From Bartonella ancashensis (GTDB lineage: Bacteria > Pseudomonadota > Alphaproteobacteria > Rhizobiales > Rhizobiaceae), in assembly GCF_001281405.1 (NCBI RefSeq), contig NZ_CP010401.1:1078001-1142000 (forward strand): 64,000 nucleotides of DNA, given 5' to 3'. Below are positions 42,686 to 52,700 of this stretch, in pieces. Every line of letters begins with the position of its first letter. Positions within the stretch are counted from its first letter, which is position 1. The notes under the pieces were generated by a model that was given only the letters and a program-made list of their open reading frames with translations, did not search any database and was not told the origin of the DNA. The position numbers and the translations under genes are program-made.

Positions 42686-43984
42686 TTAAGAGTAAATAGG
42701 AAAATTATCTGTCATCTTTTTTACTTTTTTCTTAACAGACTCTTCAACCAGAATATTGTCTATATCATCCTCCGATTTTCTAAGTCTATCAAGAACTTCT
42801 GAAATAAAATCACCAATCTGAACAAATTCATTTTCTGAAAAACCACGTGTTGTCGCAGCAGGCGTACCTAAACGGATTCCTGACGTAATAAAAGGCTTTT
42901 CTGGATCAAACGGAATACTATTTTTATTACAAATAATATTAACACGTTCTAACGCCGATGCTGAACGCTTCCCTGTTAATCCCTTGAGACGTAAATCAAC
43001 AGATAATAGGTGATTATCTGTACCACCGGAAACAATAGTAAAACCATTGCCCTGTAAGCTTTTTGCCAAAATCTTAGCATTAGCAACTACACAAGCAGCA
43101 TAATCCTTGAAAGAAGGATTCAAAGCTTCCCCTAATGCAACAGCCTTCGCTGCAATTATATGCATTAAAGGCCCACCCTGAAGGCCCGGAAAAACCGCTA
43201 AATCTATCTTTTTGGCTAAAACTTCATCATTCGTTAATATCATACCACCACGAGGACCACGCAATGACTTATGAGTCGTTGTGGTAACAATATGAGCATA
43301 TGGTACAGGTGAAGGATGCACACCACCAGCAACTAATCCTGCAATATGAGCCATATCAACTACTAAATAAGCTCCAATTTCATCAGCAATTTCACGAAAA
43401 CGTTTCCAATCCCATATACGTGAATAAGCCGTCCCACCTGCTAAAATAAGTTTTGGTTTATGTTTTTTCCCAAGACATTCAATCTCTTCCATATCAAGCA
43501 AATTGTCATCTTTGCGCACACCATAAGAAACCGCATTAAACCATTTTCCTGACATATTTACAGATGAACCATGCGTTAAATGGCCACCAGAATTTAAATC
43601 CAACCCCATAAAAGTATCACCAGGTTGAAGCAAAGCCAAAAATACAGCTTGGTTCATTTGACTGCCCGAATGGGGCTGGACATTTGCAAAAGAAGCGCCA
43701 AAAAGCTGCTTTGCTCTTTCAATTGCTATATTTTCAATTAAATCAACAAAACGACAGCCGCCATAGTAACGCTTCTCTGGATAACCTTCTGCATACTTAT
43801 TTGTTAAAACCGACCCTTGCGCTTCAAGAACTGCTTTTGAAACAATATTTTCCGATGCAATCAACTCGATTTCATCACACTGACGCCTAAACTCTCCCTC
43901 GATTAAATCAAAAATTTCCGTATCAGTGGCTTGTAAAGTATCACTAGAAAAGCACCCTCGTAGATCATTTTCCTTCTTGATCAT
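42686..43984 (-). CDS. glyA: serine hydroxymethyltransferase
   Basis: PLP enzyme that interconverts serine and glycine and feeds one-carbon folates; 432 aa. Motifs are [38 protein letters not shown], the PLP-lysine region [17 protein letters not shown] and [14 protein letters not shown]. The ATG at 43984 has GGA about eight bases upstream; an in-frame ATG two codons earlier is closer to it. First gene of the glyA-nrdR-rib-nusB run. Confidence 0.97.
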   Translation of the reverse strand: MIKKENDLRGCFSSDTLQATDTEIFDLIEGEFRRQCDEIELIASENIVSKAVLEAQGSVLTNKYAEGYPEKRYYGGCRFVDLIENIAIERAKQLFGASFANVQPHSGSQMNQAVFLALLQPGDTFMGLDLNSGGHLTHGSSVNMSGKWFNAVSYGVRKDDNLLDMEEIECLGKKHKPKLILAGGTAYSRIWDWKRFREIADEIGAYLVVDMAHIAGLVAGGVHPSPVPYAHIVTTTTHKSLRGPRGGMILTNDEVLAKKIDLAVFPGLQGGPLMHIIAAKAVALGEALNPSFKDYAACVVANAKILAKSLQGNGFTIVSGGTDNHLLSVDLRLKGLTGKRSASALERVNIICNKNSIPFDPEKPFITSGIRLGTPAATTRGFSENEFVQIGDFISEVLDRLRKSEDDIDNILVEESVKKKVKKMTDNFPIYS

Positions 43985-44225
43985 AAACATATCCTAATAT
44001 CAAAATGGGACCATTGATGGTAACATACTACATCATACAGACCAAATATTTTAAAGTATTTTGTTAAAAAAATTTTAACAAAATGAAGAATATTCCCATT
44101 TTTTACCAACTTCAGTGGTAGAATTTGAATGAAATAAGTACGTTATCCATTTTTCTTGCTTTTCCCTTGTTGGAATATCCCTCGGAGAGAGGTATAGTAG
44201 AAATTTGTTTGAGGCAAATGTGGTA

Positions 44226-45164
44226 ATGGTAACAAGAATTTTTATTGATGGTGAATACGGAACAACTGGGCTCCAGATACGGGAAAGACTTGCAGCTCAG
44301 CCTAATTTAGAAATTCTCTCTCTTTCCCATGCAGACCGTCATAAAACTGATCTTCGCTATGATTGCCTTGATCAAACTGATGTCGCTATCTTATGTCTTC
44401 CAGATGACGCTGCTCGTGAAACGGTAACATATCTTAAAAATAATAAAAAATTAGAGTTATTGATAGCTCGACGGCACACCGTGTTGCAACGAATTGGGTT
44501 TATGGTTTTTCCTGAAATGACAAAAGGACAAAAAAAGCGAATTCAAGAAGCGCGTTATGTCGCAAATCCTGGATGCTACCCTACAGGAGCAATTAGCCTG
44601 ATTAGACCACTGCGTGAAGCATGCTTAATAGATTCTCATTATCCAATATCAATTAATGCCATATCCGGTTACACAGGTGGCGGAAAAAAACTGATTGAAA
44701 AAATGGAAAGTGCTCCTTCTCAAGACTCCCTTCAAGATAAGTACTTTCTCTACGCCCTTAATCTTGAACATAAACACCTACCTGAAATAAAAATTCATGG
44801 AAAAATTGATCAAACACCTGTTTTCGTGCCAAGTGTTGGTCATTTCCCTCAAGGGATGATCGTCAACCTTCCGCTTCACTGCCGCTTGTTTTCAAAATCA
44901 GCAAATTGCTCCGATTTACGCGAAATTTTTAATGCCCATTACAGTGATAGCCAAAATGTTATATCAATTGCATCACAAGAAGAAACTGACGCACTCTCTC
45001 AGTTAAATCCAGAATATCTGGCTCACAAAGATGGTCTGAAGATTTTTATTTTTTGCGATAAAAATGAAAACATCTTCAATCTATGCGCTGTATTGGACAA
45101 TTTAGGAAAGGGTGCATCCGCAGCGGCCATCCAAAACCTTAACTTAATGCTTGCAAGTAACTAA
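44226..45164 (+). CDS. argC: N-acetyl-gamma-glutamyl-phosphate reductase, with a frame-swapped motif
   Basis: Arginine pathway reductase of the short (type 2) ArgC family, 312 aa from the ATG at 44226. IDGEYGTTGLQIRERL, the catalytic Cys in VANPGCYPTGA and GYTGGGKK are intact. Residues 78-95 are out of register: the frame reads LLIARRHTVLQRIGFMVF, while frame +2 (from 44459) reads IDSSTAHRVATNWVYGF, the exact family motif. One base lost near 44454-44459 and one T gained in 44506-44510 explain it. No other arg gene is in the window, so the gene may be under relaxed selection. Confidence 0.9.
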   Translation: MVTRIFIDGEYGTTGLQIRERLAAQPNLEILSLSHADRHKTDLRYDCLDQTDVAILCLPDDAARETVTYLKNNKKLELLIARRHTVLQRIGFMVFPEMTKGQKKRIQEARYVANPGCYPTGAISLIRPLREACLIDSHYPISINAISGYTGGGKKLIEKMESAPSQDSLQDKYFLYALNLEHKHLPEIKIHGKIDQTPVFVPSVGHFPQGMIVNLPLHCRLFSKSANCSDLREIFNAHYSDSQNVISIASQEETDALSQLNPEYLAHKDGLKIFIFCDKNENIFNLCAVLDNLGKGASAAAIQNLNLMLASN

Positions 45165-46259
45165 ATCTCTTGTTTCTAAATCTTTCTTTAAAAAGGGAGT
45201 ACGCTCCTTCGTTGCTCTCCAGTGCGTAACTGAAAAACACAATAAAACAAAAGCAACACCCTGGTGAATGAGCCCCAAACTGATTGGTACCTCATTCAAT
45301 AAAGTCATAACACCTAAAAGTGCTTGAATAACAACGATTACACATAAAAACAACGCACGGCGCATATGAGCTGAATGCGGCGCTTTACCATGCACATATA
45401 AAGCATGGACGATTATTATAACAAATAAAAAATAAGCAAAAAAACGGTGAATAAATTGAACTGTTAAAGGATTTTCAAATAAATTAAGCCAAATTGGGTC
45501 ATAACTAAGCAATCCTTCCGGTATAATTTGGCTATCCATCAATGGCCATGTATTGTAGATTTTACCAGCATGAAGGCCCGCAACAAGAGCGCCTAGATAA
45601 ATCTCAACCAAAGTAAAAAAAACAAGCCAACCTGCAAAATGCTGGACCCCCTTGCTCGCAGGTCCTTCTGAACATTCTCTTAAACCTTGTGATAAATAAG
45701 TTACGAAAATAATCACAAAACACGCCGCAATGAGATGAATCGCCAAACGATACTGGCTAACACTTGTTAAATCACTGTGACCAAGACCCGAAGCAACCAT
45801 CCACCAACCAATAACGCCCTGCATAGCAATTAGTATTGGCACAGCAACAAGATGAGGAAAAATACCTCTTTCAATACGTTTGGTTACCCAAAACCAAATC
45901 AAACCTAGTAAAGCCACAAGCCCAACAAGACGACCAAGCACACGATGCCCCCATTCCCACCAAAAAATAGTCTTAAATGCATTTAACGTCATATCATAAT
46001 TAAGAATCTTATACTGGGCTATTTGTTGATATTTTAAAAACTCTTCCTGCCACTGATCAGCGCTAACTGGTGGAATAATACCATGTACCGGCTTCCACTC
46101 TGTAATTGACAGCCCTGAACCTGTTAAACGCGTAGCACCACCTACTAAAACGATTGCCAAACAAAGTAATAAAATTATACAAAGCCACACCTGAATCTGC
46201 TTTCGATTACGTTTTTGCAGCGTTGTCAGAGTGATATTGTTCACTTTATTCGTTGTCAT
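45144..46259 (-). CDS. ctaA: heme A synthase (COX15/CtaA)
   Basis: Inner-membrane oxidase that converts heme O to heme A for cytochrome c oxidase; 371 aa with eight hydrophobic helices. Conserved motifs are GGATRLTGSGLSITEWKPV, FWWEWGHRVLGR (heme-ligand His), GLHAGKIYNTWPLMD and FIHRFFAYFL. Its 3' end overlaps that of argC tail to tail by 21 bp, so the two mRNAs are complementary at their ends. Confidence 0.95.
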   Translation of the reverse strand: MTTNKVNNITLTTLQKRNRKQIQVWLCIILLLCLAIVLVGGATRLTGSGLSITEWKPVHGIIPPVSADQWQEEFLKYQQIAQYKILNYDMTLNAFKTIFWWEWGHRVLGRLVGLVALLGLIWFWVTKRIERGIFPHLVAVPILIAMQGVIGWWMVASGLGHSDLTSVSQYRLAIHLIAACFVIIFVTYLSQGLRECSEGPASKGVQHFAGWLVFFTLVEIYLGALVAGLHAGKIYNTWPLMDSQIIPEGLLSYDPIWLNLFENPLTVQFIHRFFAYFLFVIIIVHALYVHGKAPHSAHMRRALFLCVIVVIQALLGVMTLLNEVPISLGLIHQGVAFVLLCFSVTHWRATKERTPFLKKDLETRDLVTCKH

Positions 46260-47124
46260 CCAATCATCTCCGGTTCTATCTTACCGTAAACATTTTATTA
46301 AAATATCTAACCTCAATTTTAAACACATTAAGTGGTATTATAAACCATGCTACAAATGTCACCATTGTTTCTACTTAGTAGACATCCAAGGCAAGATAAT
46401 ACGTAAATAACTCCTGAAAGCCTAGATAGCACATAGGAAGCATCCAATCATATTTATCAGGAGATAACGTTACAAATATAGTATTCCGCTAATTGTACAA
46501 TCTTCCCAAATTTGCATTTTTGTTCATCGGTTGCTTGAATAATAATCGTATTATGTTTTTTAAAAATCTTTCTAATATATTCAAGATATCCCTCAAATAA
46601 CTCTGTGCATCAGCAAAACCAGTTAACCTCCTAAAGAGGATTAGCTTTAATAATGATAAAGGATATTTCGTGACTGCATATTCTCCACCAAAATGTCACC
46701 TAATCTCTTATCATTTTCTTTAACAAACTGGAAGATTTAAAAATCAAACCGTTTGGTGTTCTCCTTAATACAAAAGGATAATATTTTTCTTCCTCTTTGC
46801 ACAATTTCAGGAACAGCAGCGAAAACTCATCCTCCAATTTAAAATACCTCCAAATTAGGGTGAAATTTAAGAATTTTCGTCATATTAGAAATATGAAACC
46901 TTTTCCCCTCCTTCTAATAATGTATTCTTTAACTTACTTAGTATTCACTCTAGAATGGGATTTTAAATAAAAATACTTCTCAAAAGAGTAGCAAAATTCA
47001 TCAATATTCCTAAGAAAATAGCACATAGCCACTCCTCTAGAAGGAAAAATAGTTAACTTAAAATCATCCATTCCACTAAATTCCTCAAAGTGCCAAAATA
47101 AACACATGCTCGTTAGCACATATT
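46260..47124 (-). pseudogene. probable decayed coding region (unrecognised)
   Basis: This 865 bp gap between ctaA and hflX has no intact gene but several minus-strand fragments of protein-like composition in shifting frames: 46934-47119 (MDDFKLTIFPSRGVAMCYFL...), a frame near 46730 reading ENDKRLGDILVEN, one near 46690-46510 with GEYAVTKYPLSLLKL and RRLTGFADAQSYLRDI, and one near 46600-46450 with KKHNTIIIQATDEQKC. AT-rich DNA can mimic this, so decay of one or two genes is only likely. I recognise no family. Confidence 0.3.
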
Positions 47125-48465
47125 TTACTTAATACAATCTAATTGTCTCTTTGCTTCATCGGTAAGTACTGCCCTAACGGTAACGGAACCATCATCGTGG
47201 CTCCATTGCTCTACCTTTCCAGAATTTTTGTAAAACCAATCGATAAGCGACATTGTTTCAGGTTTCAAAACCAATTCAACGGCTTGCATTTCTCCAAAAA
47301 TCCGCCTTTCAATTGTACTTAGTAACTCCTTCAATCCTTCCCCGGCTTTCGCTGAAACCATTAATGCAGGATTAAATAATGCCCTTGCACTTATCTGCAA
47401 AGAATTCAGCGTATACTCATCTAGCATATCAATCTTATTCCAAACCTCTATAATACGATTTGTATTATCAACATCAACACCAAGATCTGAGAGTATCTCT
47501 AAAACATCCCGAGCATGTGCGTGATGATCAGGATCTGATATATCTTTCACATGAATAATAAAATCAGCTTCAACAACTTCCTCAAGAGTTGCTCTAAAAG
47601 CTGCAACTAAATGTGTTGGTAAATTAGAAATAAAACCCACTGTATCAGATAAAAGAATCGTTTTTCCATGAGGAAGAGTAACCTTACGCAAAGTCGGATC
47701 AAGTGTCGCAAACAACATATCCTCTGTCAGAACATTCGCACCACTTAACTGATTAAAAAGTGTTGATTTTCCTGCATTAGTATATCCTACTAGAGCCACA
47801 ACCAAATGCTGCATCTTTTTTCTCTTAGCCCTATGAAGGGCTCGTGTCTTTACAACAGTCTTTAACTCGCGTCGAATACGGGTGATTTTATCCTGTAAAA
47901 GGCGTCTGTCCGATTCAATCTGAGTTTCACCCGGTCCTCCTAAAAAACCACTACCGCCACGCTGCCTCTCTAAATGAGTCCAACTGCGAACAAGTCTTCC
48001 CTTTTGATAAGATAAATGAGCTAACTCAACTTGCAAAACCCCTTCCCGTGTCTGTGCGCGATCACCAAAAATTTCAAGGATCAAAGCAGTTCTATCAATA
48101 ACCTTACAACTCCATAATTTTTCCAAATTACGCTGTTGCACTGGTGTCAAAGTACAGTCCACAATTGCAACAGAAACATCACGTCCTTCTGAACAAGACA
48201 AAACTTGTTTAAATGCATCAACTTTACCTGACCCAAATAAAGTTGCAGGATTTTTTGTAGTAATATTTACAACTTCACAATGAACAACATTAAGCCCTAT
48301 AGAAAGCGCTAATCCCACTGCTTCATTTACTCGCGATGCGATCGAACGCTCATTTGAAGCTCCTTTGCTCTTATCCACGCAATAAATTGGTACAAAAATA
48401 ACGGTAGAAACCTTCTTCGCAATATGCGAAACGAATCTTCTAGATCTCGCACCCGTGCTCACCAT
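47125..48465 (-). CDS. hflX: ribosome-associated GTPase HflX
   Basis: GTPase that binds and splits stalled ribosomes; 446 aa. The N-terminal HflX domain contains FGSGKVD and RTALILEIFGDRAQTREG, with the LxRQRGGSGFLGGPGETQ signature. The G domain has the P-loop VGYTNAGKSTLFN, G3 DTVGFI and G4 NKID. It sits 33 bp downstream of hfq, the classical hfq-hflX pair. Confidence 0.96.
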   Translation of the reverse strand: MVSTGARSRRFVSHIAKKVSTVIFVPIYCVDKSKGASNERSIASRVNEAVGLALSIGLNVVHCEVVNITTKNPATLFGSGKVDAFKQVLSCSEGRDVSVAIVDCTLTPVQQRNLEKLWSCKVIDRTALILEIFGDRAQTREGVLQVELAHLSYQKGRLVRSWTHLERQRGGSGFLGGPGETQIESDRRLLQDKITRIRRELKTVVKTRALHRAKRKKMQHLVVALVGYTNAGKSTLFNQLSGANVLTEDMLFATLDPTLRKVTLPHGKTILLSDTVGFISNLPTHLVAAFRATLEEVVEADFIIHVKDISDPDHHAHARDVLEILSDLGVDVDNTNRIIEVWNKIDMLDEYTLNSLQISARALFNPALMVSAKAGEGLKELLSTIERRIFGEMQAVELVLKPETMSLIDWFYKNSGKVEQWSHDDGSVTVRAVLTDEAKRQLDCIK

Positions 48466-48498
48466 GACAACTGAACCAGCGTTTTAAAAAATGATTAC

Positions 48499-48735
48499 CT
48501 ACCCAACGTCCCCTTCCAGCATATGTAAAGGCTGGCTAGGCATGATCGTCGAAATAGCATGCTTGTAAACCAACTGTGTATGCTCATCGCGACGCAAAAG
48601 AATACAAAAACTATCAAACGACGCCACAACACCAGTTAACTTAACACCATTAACGAGAAAAATTGTAAGAAAAATTTTTTGCTTGCAAACTGTATTCAAA
48701 AACACATCTTGCAGGTTTTGTAACTTTTCTACCAT
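48499..48735 (-). CDS. hfq: RNA chaperone Hfq
   Basis: Sm-like hexameric RNA chaperone for sRNA regulation; 78 aa. Sm1 and Sm2 motifs are complete: [36 protein letters not shown] and [12 protein letters not shown]. First gene of hfq-hflX on the minus strand; its promoter should lie in the spacer to its right. Confidence 0.97.
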   Translation of the reverse strand: MVEKLQNLQDVFLNTVCKQKIFLTIFLVNGVKLTGVVASFDSFCILLRRDEHTQLVYKHAISTIMPSQPLHMLEGDVG

Positions 48736-49715
48736 CGCCCTCTCACCTTTGTCACAAACTGCATAAAAACACTCCCATCGGCTAATACACTTCCTACCAA
48801 CATGTCAGTGCTAAAGCTTCAAAACCTACAATAGACCACAACCCAGCGTATCACTCACGCACAATAAACACCTCAACCTAAAAGGTCAAATATTAAGAAT
48901 TTTAAATCTACCTTTGCAACAGGCTATGCCTAAGCAGCAGGTTATGCCCACCCCCTCCCTTTCTGCATCTGTCTTAGACAAAGCAGGCCTCCCCCCGTCA
49001 ATCACTGAAATTCCCCTTTACTCCTCCCTGTAACCAGAAAATACCAAAAAACACAAAACCAGCGGCTGCGCTTCTTCTTCTTTCTGCCTCCAGATTAAGC
49101 ATCTTCATTTTGGCCTAAATAAGTCGTAAACGCTAACCATTATGTATATTCCAGGCTATTTGTAGATTCACCCAAAATTAGATATGAAATCTGATGAAAG
49201 CATTTTATATTAAAGTACTGCTATTTTGAGTATATAGTTTTTACACCTGCACAATATATCTTTACTCTCCAGAACCTGAAATGCACAGCGAGAAATTACC
49301 TCTTCACCTTCTTAGAAAGGAAACTTGCCATTTATCACAAAGAATACTACGTAACGAGCAGTGAAATCTGTACTTTATGGCGATACAGGCTGCTGATCTT
49401 GTAAAAAACATGTTCATATTGCTGAAATATTGCATACGACTGCGGATTTTATCCGAGTTCATCCATCAAGAATAACTTGGATCATGGAATTTTAGTTATG
49501 AACAATATCTAACTATAACAATAATTATGCAATATACTGTTTACAAACCATTTTATTATTATCTTAAATGAGAAATGAGTATCACGTTAACTCTATCTTA
49601 AAAGTTTTCTAACTTTTGCCTTGAAGATGTTTCCTTCTAGGTAATAAACAGTTAATATGCAAGCTACTTGGAAAAGAACGTATCTCTTTATCCATCCGTA
49701 GAGTGTGAGGCGAGT
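48736..49715. other. 980-bp intergenic spacer, possible gene fossil
   Basis: Long gap between divergent hfq and the giant coiled-coil gene. Near 49390-49490 a plus-strand frame reads GDTGC-stop-SCKKHVHIAEILHTT and continues ADFIRVHPSRITW; this looks like a fragment of a former protein but I cannot name it. The rest shows no gene, RNA or repeat. Confidence 0.35.
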
Positions 49716-52700
49716 ATGGCACGTAGAACTGGACGACAAACATTTGAAATGAAAGTTGAAAAAGCTCTTGAAAAAGCAATGGACTTTGATTTCAGTAAAG
49801 CGGGAATTGAGGGAATGTCGTCAGATACTTCTGCAAATCCTGTTGATCCTGTTGATGTAGATGATTTAATTAAAAAAATAGCATCAGCTGAAGAAAATGC
49901 CACTACCGAAGATGATACCTCATCTCTTCCTCCTTCTATTCACGATGGCGCTGCTATCGATGAGTCAGTTGCTGAACAACTTTTCGGCCAAAAACCCACA
50001 GATGAACTTGCAGGAGGAACAGTGCAGAATACGCTGCTGTCTGAACAGCCTCTTCCTGCCAATGATGATAGTATAATACCATTGAATTTTACATCCTCAC
50101 GGCAAAACTCTATCTCTCGTACCTACTGGAATACAACAGCGCTTAGTGCACTATGGGCGGCAGGAGGAGCTTTCATAGCTCATAAATTAGCCCCTTCAGG
50201 ACTAAACTCTTTAGAGAGCGTTGTAAACTTCATCACATCGCCTATTGGACTTGCGGTAGCTGCAGGAACTGCGATTCCTATTATGATGTCCTGGGGCTTT
50301 GCTAAACTGATAAAGCATTCAAAGGAATTGCATAATATTGTTATGCTTATGACGAATGCTGCACAACATCTTAATGAACCTCGAGAAATATCCGAAAAGC
50401 AAATTGCGATCATAGGAAAAACTATTCGTGAAGAAATAGCCACTATGAACGAGGAGATTGAGCGTACTCTCAAACGTGCAGTTGAACTTGAAGCCATTAT
50501 ACAGGGTGAAGTTCGTACTCTTGAGCAAGCTTATGGCAGAAATGAATCGCGGATCCATACGTTAATTAAAGAATTGAGTAACGAGCGTATGGCTATCTTA
50601 AACCATGCCAGCCGTGTACAGTCTGCAATTAAAGGAACACAGCAACAATTAAGCGGTGAATTTGATTCTGTCACATCCCAAATTGCAAAGAATGTCGAAA
50701 ATTTTGCGCAAATACTATCTCAAACCTTACAAAAACAAGGAGAAGATCTCGTCGCAAAATTATCTTATGCAGGTGATGGTGTTACAAACAAACTCTTTGA
50801 AAAATTTAATGAAACAACTTTACAAATTCAGCATAAAAACACGAAACTTTTTCATGAATTAGGAAAAAATTTCGATAATTTTTCAGAGCGCTTTGATGAT
50901 AATGAAAGACGGCTAGAAAACATTTTCAATGAAACAGCTACTAAAGCTGAAATTTGTATTGCTAAGGTTGCAACGCATATACAAGATGTGACAGATGATA
51001 CCCTGTTAAAAGTAGACAAAAAATTCAAGGTATTGGATAAAACAATTATTGATCGTCATGATGAATCGTTGCAGAATTTTGACGAAAAGATCCTACACCT
51101 CAATGAAAAAGCTGGTAAACTTTCATCTCAGTTTGATGATATTACTTCGGAAGCGATTGAAGCTTTTGAGGATCGTTTGGTAGCTGTTGACTTGTCTCTT
51201 AAAGAACATAGTGACTCTGTTGTTGAAACCTTCGTTGCGCATAGTCAAGAACTAGAGAACAACGTTGAGAAACTTGGATCATTTTTGGAAGCTCATGCCT
51301 CACAAATTCATGCAGGTCTTAAACAAAAAACATCTGATATTGCTGATGTATTTACAAGTGGACACGATAATATTCGCCTTGCCGTTGATGAAAGCAAAAA
51401 ATCCCTACGGGAAGAAATAAGAAACATTGATACTGCAATCATTGATATCATCAAAGAGCGCTCTCAGGATCTGCAGTTACAATTTTCTGACCAACGAGAC
51501 ATTATGTCGGATATGATCAACCGTGAGAAAGATAAAATTGCTAATACTCTAAAAGATCAGATTGATTCATTGGCCCAAAATATTTCGGCTATTGAGAAAA
51601 CTTTAATTGATAACGTCCAAACTGTAGACTTGCACACTGCAGATCAAGTTGCAAATATAGTTCACTGCACAGAAAAACTACAAGAATCTATCGCACAAAG
51701 CTGTGAAAAAACTCAAGAAGCCTTAGAAGTTCAAGCTCGAAACATCGATGTACGCACTGATGCTCTACGCGATTCTTTAGCTATGAATAGTGTTTCTCTT
51801 AACGAAGTTCTTTCTGGTCAAACACACGTACTTGAAAAACGTATGGAAGAAATCCATGATCTCATCGCAAAGAGTGATATACACATCGACGTAGCGCTTA
51901 AGCAGCAAGTAAATTTAGTTGAAGATGCGATTGCTGATAATAATAAGGTTCTTGTTGAAACTGTTCAAAACCACATTAAAGAGCTGGGTGATCGTACCGA
52001 AATTTTAAAGGACACTCTCTATCATTCTAATGGAGAATTCTTTGAAGCTTTTGGAACGCACATAGAGTTGTTTGATAAAGATCTTGAAAGTCGTGCACAT
52101 CAAATTTGTGAACATGCAGATATGCTAACAGAAAAGTTAGCTCAAAAATTTAACCAAGTTCATGAAACCATTGATATGCAGACATCTGCGCTTGAAGAAC
52201 GTTCTGATGCCTTAAAGACATCTATTATTATCAATAATGAGCAGAATCGAGAAATTCAACACGCACTAGAAACTAGTGTTGATAATATACGCACTACACT
52301 GGAAAGCTCCATTAGTGCAATTACAGATAATTTACAAGATACAATCACACAGGCATCAGGTATCTTCTATTCTACGGGAGAGCAAATACTCGCATCTTTG
52401 CATGGTGAAACAGATAAGGCGCAAGAAAAGCTTTTTATCGTTTCTGAGCAATTAGCATCAATAGTAGCTGAACAGGTGGAAAGGTCAGAAACTTCTATCC
52501 TTTCTGCTGGAGATAAATTTATCTCATCTGTCTCTGATATTACTGTAAAAGCAGAAAATATTATTCTGGAATCCGGTGACCGTATTGTGTCGAATGTTGA
52601 ACAAACAGTTCACGAAACGAGCCAAAAGCTTCTTTCTTCTCTAACTGAACAGACAGCTTACACCACTGAAGCGTTTACAGTAGCAAGTAATAACGTTCAT

